The position numbers were made by a program, and so were the translations under genes. The notes beneath the pieces are model-generated. The model had not been told where the DNA came from. It saw nothing but the letters and a program-made list of their open reading frames with translations, and did no database searches. A DNA stretch of 64,000 nucleotides, from assembly GCA_963978905.1 (NCBI GenBank), contig OZ022256.1, positions 14,677,863-14,741,862 of the forward strand, written 5' to 3'. The stretch is from Trichostrongylus colubriformis (lineage: Eukaryota > Nematoda > Chromadorea > Rhabditida > Trichostrongylidae). Shown in pieces: positions 21,801 through 36,960 of this stretch. Numbering within the stretch: position 1 is the first letter of the stretch; each line of letters starts with the position of its first letter.

Positions 21801-24800
21801 ATAGGACCCCCTTCCCACCGTTGGTTCTCGACACGGACGACCTGTCCGTCAAGAGGAAAGTAGTTTGATCTAGTTTTCCATAGGCATGTTGCCAAGTTAA
21901 TACAAGGGAATGTTTGGAAATAGGACAGCATCTATTTTTTGGAGTGAGCTCCAAGGTAAAACTGCGAAAGCGCGCAGCAAAACCTTCGATCCTGCCGCAT
22001 CTCCTTGGCCGCTCCCACCCTAGTCAATCGGGAATTGCGTCATCAGGAGGCAGAATCAAGAAATCACAAGAGGCGGGATCAAGAAATCAATGATCCGTTG
22101 CGCCGTTTCTACAGCTCGGAGGGGCGCTTTTTCACCGGGATTTCGCCACAGATAGCCTTCCTAGGCCCAGGACTACCATGGGAGTTACTTCTTGTAGGGA
22201 CTTCTCCATTACCGCACTACCCCTAATGCTGTCTTTAGGAAGACTCTATGCGTATAGCTCCTTTCGTGGACGTACTGCGTACACTACAAACCCCCATGAC
22301 CTCATTAATAAGGCAGTGGTTCTGCGCACAGAAAACATGTCAGTTGTCAAAATTTTGGGATGAAATGAGGACTGTTTCTTAGGGTTTCGTTCATTCCAAA
22401 AAGTTTATTCCCCTTTGTTACCCTGCTTGGTGTTACCGTGTTTCGATTAATCTCAGTCAATGATCAAATTGTGTCACCTACTACTTTTATAATTGTGATA
22501 AATAGCTTCTCAATTCCGAATAAGCTATAAGTTAGTTTAGTTTTTTAGCTATGAGTATGTGGAATGGCAGTGAATTACGAAACCAGCTTATCTCCAGAGG
22601 TGGGGGAGGGGGGCAGGAGCGAACAACTCATTGGAGGACCGAAACAATGGGAACAACCTCAGCCTTTTCAGTAACACCGTGCTTCTGGCTTTTTTGGAGG
22701 AATGACTTCGGTATCAATGAATGCTTGGGAAAGCATTTGACTAGACTGCTGAAACGCTATGTTAGTAAAGACATGTTTCTGCCAGCTGGGCTTCGTCAAT
22801 GCACATCGCAGAATAGGAGTACTTTCTGGAACATCTGTACACCAAATTTCAATTTTTTAAGCATGAGCAGTTGGTTGATTTCGAATCTCATCTCAAGATA
22901 GATACACCATTGGCAGGATTTCTAGCACTAGCAACAAATGTCGGTCAGTTCTGAGAATCACTTATGATAATATGCAACCAGTGTGAATGAGCTTGCTTTC
23001 TTTAATTTATTTTTAAAGCTTTCGAGCAGGATAAAATTTGGAAAGAAGGATCCTTAATACGAGATAGTCGTAAATTCTTGACATGGGCTGTCTAGTAAAG
23101 GTAGTACCTGCTCATCGGTTTGGGACTAGTTTGTTTAAATTACCTGTGACATAATTACTATCACATAACCCATAGCACAACGGGAGACATCAATGAAGGG
23201 GGAAGGGGTGGAAGAACAGCCAAGGAGTTACCAAATCCGAGTTAGTTCCTGAGTTCAGAGTCATAGTCAGATTGAATCGGAATCGTCACTTCGACACATG
23301 CCTCACATATGTAGGTTACAAAAGCCTTAAAAGTTGAAGTACATTCGCAAACTTATACATACTACATGACGGCTCCTTATTGAAAAAAAATGTTCCTTGT
23401 CAACCCGATCGACTTTCATATGATACAGACACACGTTTTCTCTCGAGTGTGTACCCTTATGTCAGGATCTCGCACCGCGACAAGCGGCGTGCGACGCGGT
23501 GTGGGCGAGCTATGCCCGCTGCAAGACTTGGGCCCTAAAGCGATTACATGGTAATGCCAAGGGCGTCATACACGGATGAATTGTAATCGCTTTGGGAACC
23601 ATCAGTACGGAGCCTCTAGTTAGTCCGCATCGCTTCGCTTGCGTAACGCCGCAGTGCGAAATCCTTACATAATGGTGCACACCCTTTTCTCTTTCTCTTT
23701 TATCTGTCATTTGTTCATAGGACATGGTATCATGGCTAAACATGGTCGACAATATGTCTATTGTGATGAGATCGCTGTTGCCGTGGCCATTGACGAGAAA
23801 ACGATCGCAACAAAAACGATGGATTTACGTCTCGGTGTTGAGCTTTCGGGAGAAATGACCCGGTATGTCCAGTGAACATCAATGAACGTCACAACGCCAT
23901 TTGATAGCGTTCGTATGCGATGAAACCAATTTTGTCGACTCCGTTCTTCACCGTCGCTATTTTCATCTTCTATGGCAAGTACAACTAGAAAAACTTCTGG
24001 AAATAATTTTCTCCGATCACTTTCACAGGAGCTATCCATAGCCCTAATCCGGATATGAAATCGCACGTCATTTCGCGCCACAATTTTTTCACCACATCCG
24101 GAAAACTTACATAGGGGCACAACAGTACGGTGATTATGAATATCACACTGAAGCAATCGTGCACGGAAAAGTAGGCTTTTCTGTTTCCCATACATTTATG
24201 TTGTATTTGCCTGATGTAGGCCGCATGCAAAGTTTCACGCGAAAAAAATGTGAATCCGGCTAAGTTACAGCACCACAACGTCTCGGCCGGGTGGGCGGGG
24301 CCTGCAAGCAAGTGCCCACTCCGTCGTCAACCGCCGCGGTCGAAGACGCACTGTAGGAACAGAAAGTTACGTAAATAGTCCCACGCTCCGTTTCCAGTTG
24401 CGGCGGACGACGTGGCTTGGCATTTACTCGAAAACTCCGCTCACCCGGCCGCCATTTTGAGGAGCTGTATCGTAGCCGGATTATCACTTTTTCGCTTGAA
24501 ACCCCGCATGCGCCTCTCATCAAGCAAAACATAGATCATGGATAACAGAAAATTTCATTCCTCCTTGCACTATTTCTTTGAATTTCAGCCCTTCCGTTTT
24601 GAGCCGGGAGAGCTTCAAGAATATTCTTGGTCATTTTTCACCATTCTGGCACTACTTTAAATGCCGTGGTGTTGTACGAAGGCCCACTCCATCATGAACA
24701 ACGTGGATTCGGAGCTGCAACAAATCCTCTCAATCTCCTCCTCATTGAAGGATAGTGATAACCTTTTGGCATGCATCCATTTTGAGATGCTTATTATACT

Positions 24801-25252
24801 TCCGCTCAGAATCATGGTGCCAGATGAATGCGATTTGACTTATACAATGACTTGTGACGCCAGTCGATGCTTTCAGCCAGAGCTTTTATCCTTCCAGCCT
24901 AGGTTGGTACCAGTTCACCTGCAGTGAAGGAGTGGAAAACTTAATTGGTCAAGACAACATTGATGCGGGATCTGATCCTCGCACCATGAGAGTGGCACTG
25001 TGCGCAATCTGCCACTACACTATCTCCGTCCAGGTCCTTTGCAATTAATTTCAAATGTGATTTTTCAGAGGTCAGGTGGTGATCGACTGGTGTGGTGTGT
25101 TATACGGACGTGATGGCACCTTAATTGACGCCACTGTAGCTCATTCCGTGGACCGAACACGACCTACCGTTCATATTATAGCGGACTATAATGTGAAGAC
25201 GTTAGACGAATGGATGCACAATACCGTACTCGGCAAAAAAGAACCGTGGTGA
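15824..25252 (+). CDS. Nucleoside hydrolase (IU-NH family)
   Basis: Nine exons join in phase: 15824-15839, 17304-17368, 18590-18679, 18739-18852, 19208-19400, 21340-21479, 22862-22943, 23721-23862, 25069-25252. They make 1026 nt, 341 residues, the usual family length. The enzyme class hydrolyses the N-glycosidic bond of nucleosides for salvage. Visible motifs are N-terminal DTDGVSDD, whose aspartates bind the active-site calcium; a G-DG-GD segment in exon 4; GPLTNVALA with the calcium-binding Thr; VVLGGN; AEFNFGADPEAA; and VYCDEIAVAVAID near the C-terminus. There the aspartate is kept, but the preceding residue is Cys where classical members have His, a feature of a group of nucleoside hydrolases that includes nematode enzymes. 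The donor of exon 4 (GTTATA) and exon 7 boundaries are the least certain. Large introns carry several transposons. Confidence 0.88.
16278..17201. mobile_element. TIR transposon, 924 bp, in first intron of nucleoside hydrolase gene
   Basis: Perfect 28-nt terminal inverted repeats begin TACAGGGTGTCCCAAAATTA and are flanked by TA on each side, indicating a Tc1/mariner-type insertion. I could not find an intact transposase; the interior has short broken frames only. It is either a non-autonomous element or a decayed copy. Confidence 0.85.
18081..18490. mobile_element. 420-bp palindromic MITE, copy 1
   Basis: Its ends read GTGCACGGAGAAATAAATTT and, inverted, CATTTTTCCGTGCACGATTCC. Inner arms contain CGCATGCAAAG(T)TTCACGC and its complement. 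The GC-rich middle carries GGAGGCGGAGCC-type blocks. Related copies are at 24153-24580, 28994-29360, 29420-29843 and 52230-52585. It lies in the second intron of the nucleoside hydrolase gene. Confidence 0.85.
20234..21125 (+). mobile_element. Mariner deletion derivative with broken transposase
   Basis: Terminal repeats TTAGGTTGTTCGAAAAGTCTTG and its complement are flanked by TA. At 892 bp it is shorter than a full mariner of about 1.3 kb, so part is deleted. The central transposase part (LGLCWFWDAEGML, then LLHDDARSN) runs in one frame to about 20765. The C-terminal part (AKLQELGWDILPHPPYTPDI...) continues in another frame to a stop near 21008, so there is at least one frameshift. It sits in the fifth intron of the nucleoside hydrolase gene. 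Confidence 0.9.
21760..22270 (+). repeat. Dispersed repeat, hookworm-type, copy 1
   Basis: It shares an ordered series of blocks with 44740-45220: AAATAGGACC...CACCGTTG, GACGA(C)CT(G)TCCGTCAA, GACAGCATCTATTTT(T/C)(T/C)GGA, then GTCAATCGGGAATTGCGTCA. No coding potential was recognised. Confidence 0.65.
24153..24580. mobile_element. 420-bp palindromic MITE, copy 2
   Basis: Starts AATCGTGCACGGAAAAGTAG, continues CATTTATGTTGTATTTGCC and CGCATGCAAAGTTTCACGCG, and ends with the inverted arm. It lies in the last intron of the nucleoside hydrolase gene. Confidence 0.85.
24823..25030 (+). repeat. Dispersed repeat, copy 3
   Basis: Same family as 4369-4565 and 12172-12385: GATGAATGCGATTTGACTTA, then a diverged core, then TCTGATCCTCGCACCATGAG. 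It ends about 40 nt before the last exon of the nucleoside hydrolase gene. Confidence 0.75.
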
Positions 25253-25649
25253 CGTCACTCACAATTTTAAGGAGTGTCCCCTTCTTCAAACTTGGTGTGT
25301 ATAGCTATGCGAAATATCACACACGTCCATTTAGTTGGAGCAATTATTATAACTGATGAATCAGTTACAATTATAGCGTTTGTTGAACAACTAGCTAATT
25401 ACAATAATTCTCATCTACGTAAAAATTTCTTCTACGACCATCCTATGCAGGAAGTGAAATATCTAAAATGGGGTCCGAACGCTGCCTCATGGGCACTGAT
25501 CAAAAAGCCACTACTACGTGCATAGACGACGAACAGGAACCCTCCATTAGCTGATAGTCTGCGATCTACTAGAGCTTTAAGGATGTTTTCCTTAGTCCTC
25601 TTTTACTTTTTTTGCGAACCAGCAGGGTCTAAAGAAAGATGTCATTTGT
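25253..25649. other. 3' flank of nucleoside hydrolase gene
   Basis: No canonical AATAAA was seen shortly after the stop codon at 25250-25252, and no other gene is apparent. Confidence 0.4.
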
Positions 25650-25995
25650 TGTCTCATAGAGTGTATTTCATTCATTCATGATGTGAAATAAGTGAAATAA
25701 CAAGCAGCAGCGATCAAGTGATATAGTGAGTGGCAAAATAAGCGAAAAGGTAAGAAAAAGGTGTTCGTGGTAGAAAATCCATCGAATTCACATTCGACGT
25801 CTCAGCAAGATGTCCTGTGTGCAATGTCTGCACCTAACCAACTGCAAGCGTTACGGCAGGTCTTAGCGTAGGCCAACGGTTGATTTGCTAATAAATGGCC
25901 TAGCTCTAACGCTCTATCGCCTGACTTCCTTCCTCTCAAATTCATCAAAACCATTCTACCAGCAAAAGCTTACCCATTGGGATACCTTTTTAATT
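25650..25995 (-). pseudogene. Degenerate copy of the MKS1-like gene 3' end
   Basis: The sequence aligns by eye with 5285-5720. Both contain GTATTTCATTC, GTGAAA...GTGAAA(C/T)AACAA, AAAGGTGTTC, TGCAATGTCTGC and, inside the last MKS1-like exon, TTCATCAAAACC. Roughly 100 nt of the 3' flank and exon are deleted, and the exon frame is broken (TGATGAATTTGA on the minus strand). It is a partial, non-functional duplicate in the same orientation as the parent gene, 20 kb away. Confidence 0.7.
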
Positions 25996-27884
25996 TATCT
26001 TTTATGAGAGCTGAAGTCCCAAATCGTAGGAAAAATGCCTTTATCGTTCCAATACCTTAGAAACACCCACTTCAGATCCAGGTACCGTAAGTGCAGATTG
26101 AAATATGTACGATAGAACGCTAAGTATTTCGAACTGTACTTTTGATAGTAAATATCAGTGCCAACTCTGCTTTGATTCCGTTTTACAAAGGCTAGCATTA
26201 TGGTACACCACCGTATTGCATTCAGAACTTCTAGCCTTGCCCACAGCCTTGTTCCAAAGCAAGCTATTACAATACTTAGTAACGACACACGTCCTAAAAA
26301 CTCTCAGAAAGAGCAAAACAGTCTCAAAACTTCCACATTTATCTCGGTCTCAAATTCCAAATTTCAGCACGAAATATTGCTAATGCGTGTCAAGACTAAA
26401 TAAGGTCGCTTTTATATCTTGCAGCAAGAGTGCCGGTACCGATTAGACAGTGGCAATCGGGTGCCCGACATCGCTACTACTCATCACGCTCGACCGATCC
26501 ATACTACAGCATGATGACCGCGACAATAGCCCGCATTATGAAGATTCAAAATTTACCGAAAATCTTGGCATAGAGCCAAACTAAGGCACGATTCGCGCAA
26601 GCTCTCTCCACGATCACCAAACTGTACTACAGTTCGCTCTAGCGTTATTATTACAGCATCGTAATAGTACCGACGGCGAGCTCTCGATTGCTGTCGTCGA
26701 GACCGGTGCCACAAAGTATGAAAGCTAACGTTTGCATCAATCACAGTTTTTTTTTCAGAATTTTACAAGCATATACTTGATCAAATAGTCAATTTTTAAA
26801 TATATAATTGATCAAATCGTCAATCTTTGAATAGTACATGCTATAAAGTTCATACAAAACCTAACAATGTCAATATACCTGAATGTTTGCTATAACAATG
26901 TGCAAGAAGGAGACGGCCAAAACTTATTATCACTGAAGAAGGAAGATGTGTTCACGGATTTCTTATGTGAACATATTAACAACTGAGCCCATGGAGTATG
27001 ATAATGAGCTCTAATCACCACAGAAGGCGAAACGGTCAACACCACGTAAACATGAAGTATATTCCATCGATCGGCTTCATTTCATTACAGTATTAAATGA
27101 GTCTACGATCGCAACAATGCCAACAATGATCATGCACAAGCAAGTTTGCAAAATAAACCGAGACTTGGAAACTTCATAATTATCTATTTTAAAAATTTCA
27201 AAAAATCCTACCCAATAAATTTCAATAATTTTGTAAATTTTCTATAGCTACTGAATCACTTTCCACGTACATATCTTACCGAAACACACAAATCCTGACA
27301 TATCAAATTCGCAAAAAAAAAAACAAAAAATAATTAAGTAAAAATCCATATGTTGCTGTAAAAAGTGGGACGGCTTACAGCAACCCATTCATGATCTCCA
27401 ACCTCGGGTCGACACTCACGCCGCAAAGTGGCTTGAGTGAGGAATCGCAGAGCTGCAATGCAGTAATCGATTCCACCATCCCAGCCGCATCACAACAGCA
27501 CGCATCTTAATGCACACCACTCAGGGTACACCGTGATTCCCCGACCGGGGATGGGGGTCGTATTTGACGGGCGGGATGGAAGGGGTCATAATTGCAGGGG
27601 TAAGCAATGGTCCCAGACAAGATGATGACGTGCTTGAACGTGCAGACAGCTGACCTGGTTATATAAGAAAGTACAACTGAATTAGAGTGAACAACATAAA
27701 TCCTCGTTGAGAAAGGGGGTCGTACAGGGAAGGCCATCTTCCTCGCCACGTGGGTGTGCCATGACCACTTGTATCATGAATGAGAAATAGACAAGCGATC
27801 CCACTTCTCGGTATACCCACGTAAAAACGCTAGAATTTTCACAAAATAAAAAATAAAATCAGATTTTTCAATAGACAAACAATA
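25996..27884. other. Intergenic between convergent genes
   Basis: This lies between the nucleoside hydrolase gene and the DM-domain gene, whose 3' ends face each other. It holds one weak exon candidate at 26425-26573 and a G-rich stretch near 27540-27600 that resembles 37660-37700. The rest is AT-rich with no feature. Confidence 0.4.
26425..26573 (+). CDS. Candidate terminal exon, unknown
   Basis: A strong acceptor (TTTTATATCTTGCAG) precedes an open segment of 48 codons ending in TAG. The peptide includes VPIRQWQSGARHRYYSS and DPYYSMM. No upstream exon was found and no family is recognised, so it may be chance. Confidence 0.2.
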
Positions 27885-32462
<4,578 letters not shown>

Positions 32463-33129
32463 CTGAAATTGATCGAAAATAGGAATAAGAAACGAGGAGA
32501 TTAGATTACAAATATGATTGAGTTGATGCTTTTTAAAAGGACCAACTCTCCTCGAAACTCAACTGAACTATGAAATCGTTCCTCAATACGAGCGCCTATA
32601 CACCACAATTCACATAAACAGATCAAAAGGTGAGATAAGACTTCGCGAATGTGCAATTCTGCGATCCCGCATGCACATTATAACGGGATCACAAAATTGC
32701 AAAATCGCAGATTCACGAGTTCTGACATCACCCTCATAAGATGCGCCTCTGTACTTAGACAGTCACACAGCCTGCATTGTTTTCAAGAATTGCACAAATA
32801 AAGATCCTATCAAATTGTAACTTGTCATATTCAGCGCTCAATACCTACTCATAATGCCTTCTCCACCGCTAGTAAGTTGTTTTGCAGTATGAATCAGTTT
32901 ATCATAATGGCCTTTGATCGATGGCTTCCGTCGAATGCTCAAAGACCAATAGAAGTTTCAAAGTACAAGGTCATCGAGGCGAGCAAAATTTCGGCGAGTT
33001 GCGATCAGCATGGAGGTACTAATTTTTCCCCTCTAATGCACCCTCTACATATAGCATTTGGGAGAGTCCCCATCTCTTTCTCCAAACAAACAAGGAAGGT
33101 GACACTCTGAATGTGTCTAGTGCGGTCTG

Positions 33130-33666
33130 CTAGCGAAACAGGAAGTCAGTAAACAAGAAAGGCATAATAAGAACGACTTTCGAAGGCCATACTGCTCCAT
33201 CCTTCAGGTCTACAAACACTTCGCCGCACCACGATGAACTATAAACATCGCCGCATGACTTTCCAAGATCCGAGTGAAAAACATGCTGCGAAATGCAATC
33301 ATGTATAAGACGCTTTAGAAACGAAAATACGTCTTGCAGCGTTTGTTCCCGCTGGAGAAGTTCCCATCTAAAAGTGTTTGATAGATGGTCTTCATTATAA
33401 CATATCACAAAGTAATCTTGGATGAAGCTTCCAAATTTCGAAATGTATCCACAAAACATTTCCTGATGATCATTCGTTTTATGAGTGTTCTAACAAAAAA
33501 ATTAAAAAACTATTAATTTAGAAAAAATGTAGCGACGCTCTCAAACTTTTCAGGCATTTCAAAATACATTTTTGTCTGATTCACACCTGAAGAATTTGCT
33601 CACGTCTGAAATAATCAAGTTTCTCCTTGAACGTTTTCAAACTTCCCAAGACTGAGTGAAGAAAAT
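33130..33666 (-). CDS. Unrecognised gene, last two exons
   Basis: Two minus-strand exons join in phase: 33587-33666 (acceptor AACTTAG, donor CAG|GTGTGA) and 33489 down to 33130 (acceptor TTTTTTGTTAG, ending in a stop). The 146-residue tail has strong coding character, with KEKLDYFRREQILQ at the junction, then FIQDYFVICYNEDHL and a hydrophobic WPSKVVLIMPFLFTDFLF end. I do not recognise the family. It lies upstream of, and in the same direction as, the DM-domain gene. It ends about 670 nt before the recovered DM exon, so it could even be a separate gene whose 5' exons are unresolved. Confidence 0.5.
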
Positions 33667-34098
33667 CTAAGTTTCGAAGAAAGCGATGTCAATACCAGCT
33701 CACAGTGAAGCATCTTTCCAATGAATCTGCGAATTATTTTCAAAAAATGTCACCGACAGTGGAGGGAGGAAAATTAGTACACGAAACGTAGGATTGAAGA
33801 AAAGCACTTAAATGTCAAGCATAGCACGTACAAGAAGCGCCATTCATTTTTATCCCACAAAAACAATGAGTCATTAGAATTGTTTGTTTCAGGCCTCCCG
33901 ACATTGCAAGATCCTACGTTTTACCGTTGTTAATGAAAATAATGTAAATAAATGAAAGGTTCTAGAGCACTGAAACGGGTTGCTAACGTTTTTTTTTTGA
34001 TAGGGGAAAGCGTACCACCGTGCTCGGCGCCCAGCGCTGTTTTTGCTTAGTTCTCAGTTAGGAGAAGCCCCCAACCCGCTTAACAGCCTCAGGTTAAA

Positions 34099-34501
34099 CT
34101 ATATACTAAAAGGTACGAACTGATGATTGTAGGATACTGTAAGCTGAGGCGCAAGGATGACAGCCCCCTGCGCAACTACATTAGCACTAATACCGGTTCT
34201 TACTACGAAACAAAAATCACATCGGACCGAAAATGAAATATTGACTGGGTAAAGACTGAAGATGAAAGTTAAGATACTAAACTTCAAAAAAACCAAATGA
34301 ACTTCCAGATCTCATGAATGAACTAACCGTCAGAGCCTCTTGAACCTGTTGAATTGTCTCCTGACGTACTTCTTCTATAGTGTGGTCGACATCGGAAGTA
34401 AGCAACTTGGCCTCGACGACCACTTGCGTACCGGGTGGGACAGTTGCGACCACCTCGCCACTATAAATCGTTACCGTAATCCCACGTTTTTGCTCTCCTT
34501 T
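34099..34501 (-). CDS. Unrecognised gene, last two exons
   Basis: Exon 34328-34501 (acceptor ATTAGCAG, donor GTTAGT) joins in phase with 34099-34167 (acceptor TTGCGCAG, stop TAG at 34099-34101). The tail carries [20 protein letters not shown] and an amphipathic [15 protein letters not shown]. Upstream, the same frame is open from about 34755 and looks coding (NELIFSQSELIRELVEGLLG) but is cut by a single TAG just before the acceptor. No family is recognised. It may be a real gene with a missed intron or a recent pseudogene. Confidence 0.45.
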
Positions 34502-34759
34502 CTGCTAATAGCAGTGATACTTGCGCAGCACTGAAATCTCAGAACACTGATCATTTGCTGGCGTCGCAATGAACTTTGGACTTTGTATGAAACCTAACAA
34601 CCCTTCAACTAATTCTCTGATCAACTCAGATTGTGAGAAGATCAGTTCGTTCCCCGTTTGACGTTTACGAAAAGCAATCAGTGACGTAAAATAAAACGAG
34701 GGTATCAAAGAACACACAACCCATGAGATTATACGCCAACTTTTCTTCGGCAATCATCT

Positions 34760-36960
34760 CATTTCCTTGAAATGGAAACCAAAGGCTGAAGGGGACGTCG
34801 TCCGAGCCCAAAATGGCTATATCTCTGGATCCAGGAACATTTTCCTGTCAGTTATGTGTTCTGCGTTCACGCGTACTGTAGTAATCGTCAACTTTTTTGC
34901 AATAATTTTGTTCAAACAATCGAGAACGAGGTGTTACGGTGCGCCTTCAGAGACCGATTTCGTCATCGTACCGGCAAAATTATGAAAAAAGTGATGGGCG
35001 CTACGCCAAATTCTTTTTCCTCGTTAACAGGAAGGGAGAATTGATGAGTCATTAAAAACGGAATAATGGATTGCTTTCATTTTAATGATCCACATTTACT
35101 ACACGGTAAAATTACAGGCTTACGGTGAAGGTACGTGATCACACTACTTAGTATGTTTTGCTTGTTACGACATAAATACATCCCCCAATACACATAATTC
35201 TCGTTACTGTAGTAAATATTTTGTTGTGTTTGTGCTGAACAGAGTTCGATATAGGTGATGGTTACCGTTGTGTGTCTTGTTGTTGCTTTCGACCGATCTA
35301 GTTTCGCTCACCTGCTGGGCATTAGACGGCGTTTTTTCTTTTTATTTTCACTAGCATATTCTCTTATCTACGGATTCTGAATAATGCTTACCTCATTTCG
35401 TAGTGGTTGAAAATATTGTTCCCGGGTGTAGAGAGCACAGTTAAGCGATCTGAAATTATCGCCACGTAATTTTGCACAACTTCAAAGACGGCGTTACCGT
35501 ATAATAATTGCGGTGTGAATATAGAGGATCATACGATGTGATATACTAGTTTATAAGTAATCGACTACAATTCATGGGATAAAAATTACAATGAACCAAA
35601 ATTCCTAGAAAAGTCGGCATTATAATAGTCAGCATTTGTTAAATAGGAGGATAGTTCGGATCATATCTGGGTATTTAGATACTTATATGAGTTTTCTTGA
35701 AGGCTACAGTGTACCGAGAAACGAGGAAAAGAGGAAAAAGCCCATGATACGACTGTTTACCACGGGACACTCCGGTGACGCAAAGATCGCAGCGCGGTTG
35801 TGATCGTTGAATGACCTTCTTAGCGCGAAACAGGTCCCAACAGAGCATTTTTTAAGCCCCATGGGATTCCATAGCCGTTAGGGAACCAAATGGAAGCCCA
35901 GCACGTACAGCATTGAGCTGTTGGCTGTGCCTGATGGACGAGGAGCGGAGTGGGAGCGAATGTGCGTGTGTTTGTGAAGCGCTGCTGGGGCGCGTCGTCG
36001 GGGACGGCGCGGACCGAGCGCGATAAACCTGCTTGGGTGCTCGCGCACCCAATCCGCACCCCCCTCTGTCGTGCCGTCCGACACCCTCCCACCTTTGCAG
36101 TGTGCACCCATACGCCAGTACACCCCCCACGCTCTCCACGGTCGTCAGTCTCTCCACATACGATTGACGCTACACTCCAGTATCACATTCCATCTCCCCC
36201 CTCTCTAATCACTACGAATTCAATCGATTATCGAGCGGCATGTCCGTTGCAGAAATTTAACTGTGCACGACTATCATATGGATTGATTATCTGATTTCAA
36301 AATGATGATTAATTGTTAAGATCAGCAGTTGGTGATTTAATAGCTTTTGTAAAAGTCACGTATCGGTGATAAGGTGGATCTTTCTAGAGTGTTCGTTTGT
36401 TTACCGTTATCACAATGACAGCTGTTGAACGTGATAGTCTTTAAGTGCTCCTGCCATTAATGGCCGTCCATTAATTTTGACAACTAAAGCTTTTTTTATC
36501 ATGATTCAGAAAAATTGTCGCGGTGGATCGGCAATTTTGCGTTCACGAAATCGATTCTTAAAGAAATCCACCCCATCATTTATTCTGTAGCTAATGCCTT
36601 ATTTTCCACGGGAAGGCTATACAATAGACTTAATAAACCAAACTGACAATTTGGGTGGATTTTGTTGGACTAACAAATTTGAAAGCGTAAAATTTAAGAA
36701 TTCAGTGTTGAATGCATGGCTCATCTTGAAAAATTCAAAGAGTAGAGCTACTGCATAGTTATTCAAACTAGGAAAAACTTATGTAAATACTAGAAAGCGG
36801 ATGCGTGTTGGAAAAAGTGGATGGAAATTGTTGGGTGGGCAACTTGTTGGGTGTTGAACAATAACAATAGCTTTACAGGATCACACATGTACATACAAAA
36901 CATCTACGGTAGGTTACTTTCACATCAGTCATGTAAAGACATGTTACTGTCCAACATTCA
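34760..36960. other. Intergenic, GC-rich patch at 35930-36140
   Basis: No gene was supported. The patch 35930-36140 is strikingly richer in C, G and CpG than its AT-rich surroundings (for example GGGGCGCGTCGTCGGGGACG). It could be a promoter region or an old element. A plus-strand open frame at 34856-35044 looks slightly coding but has no partner. Confidence 0.4.
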
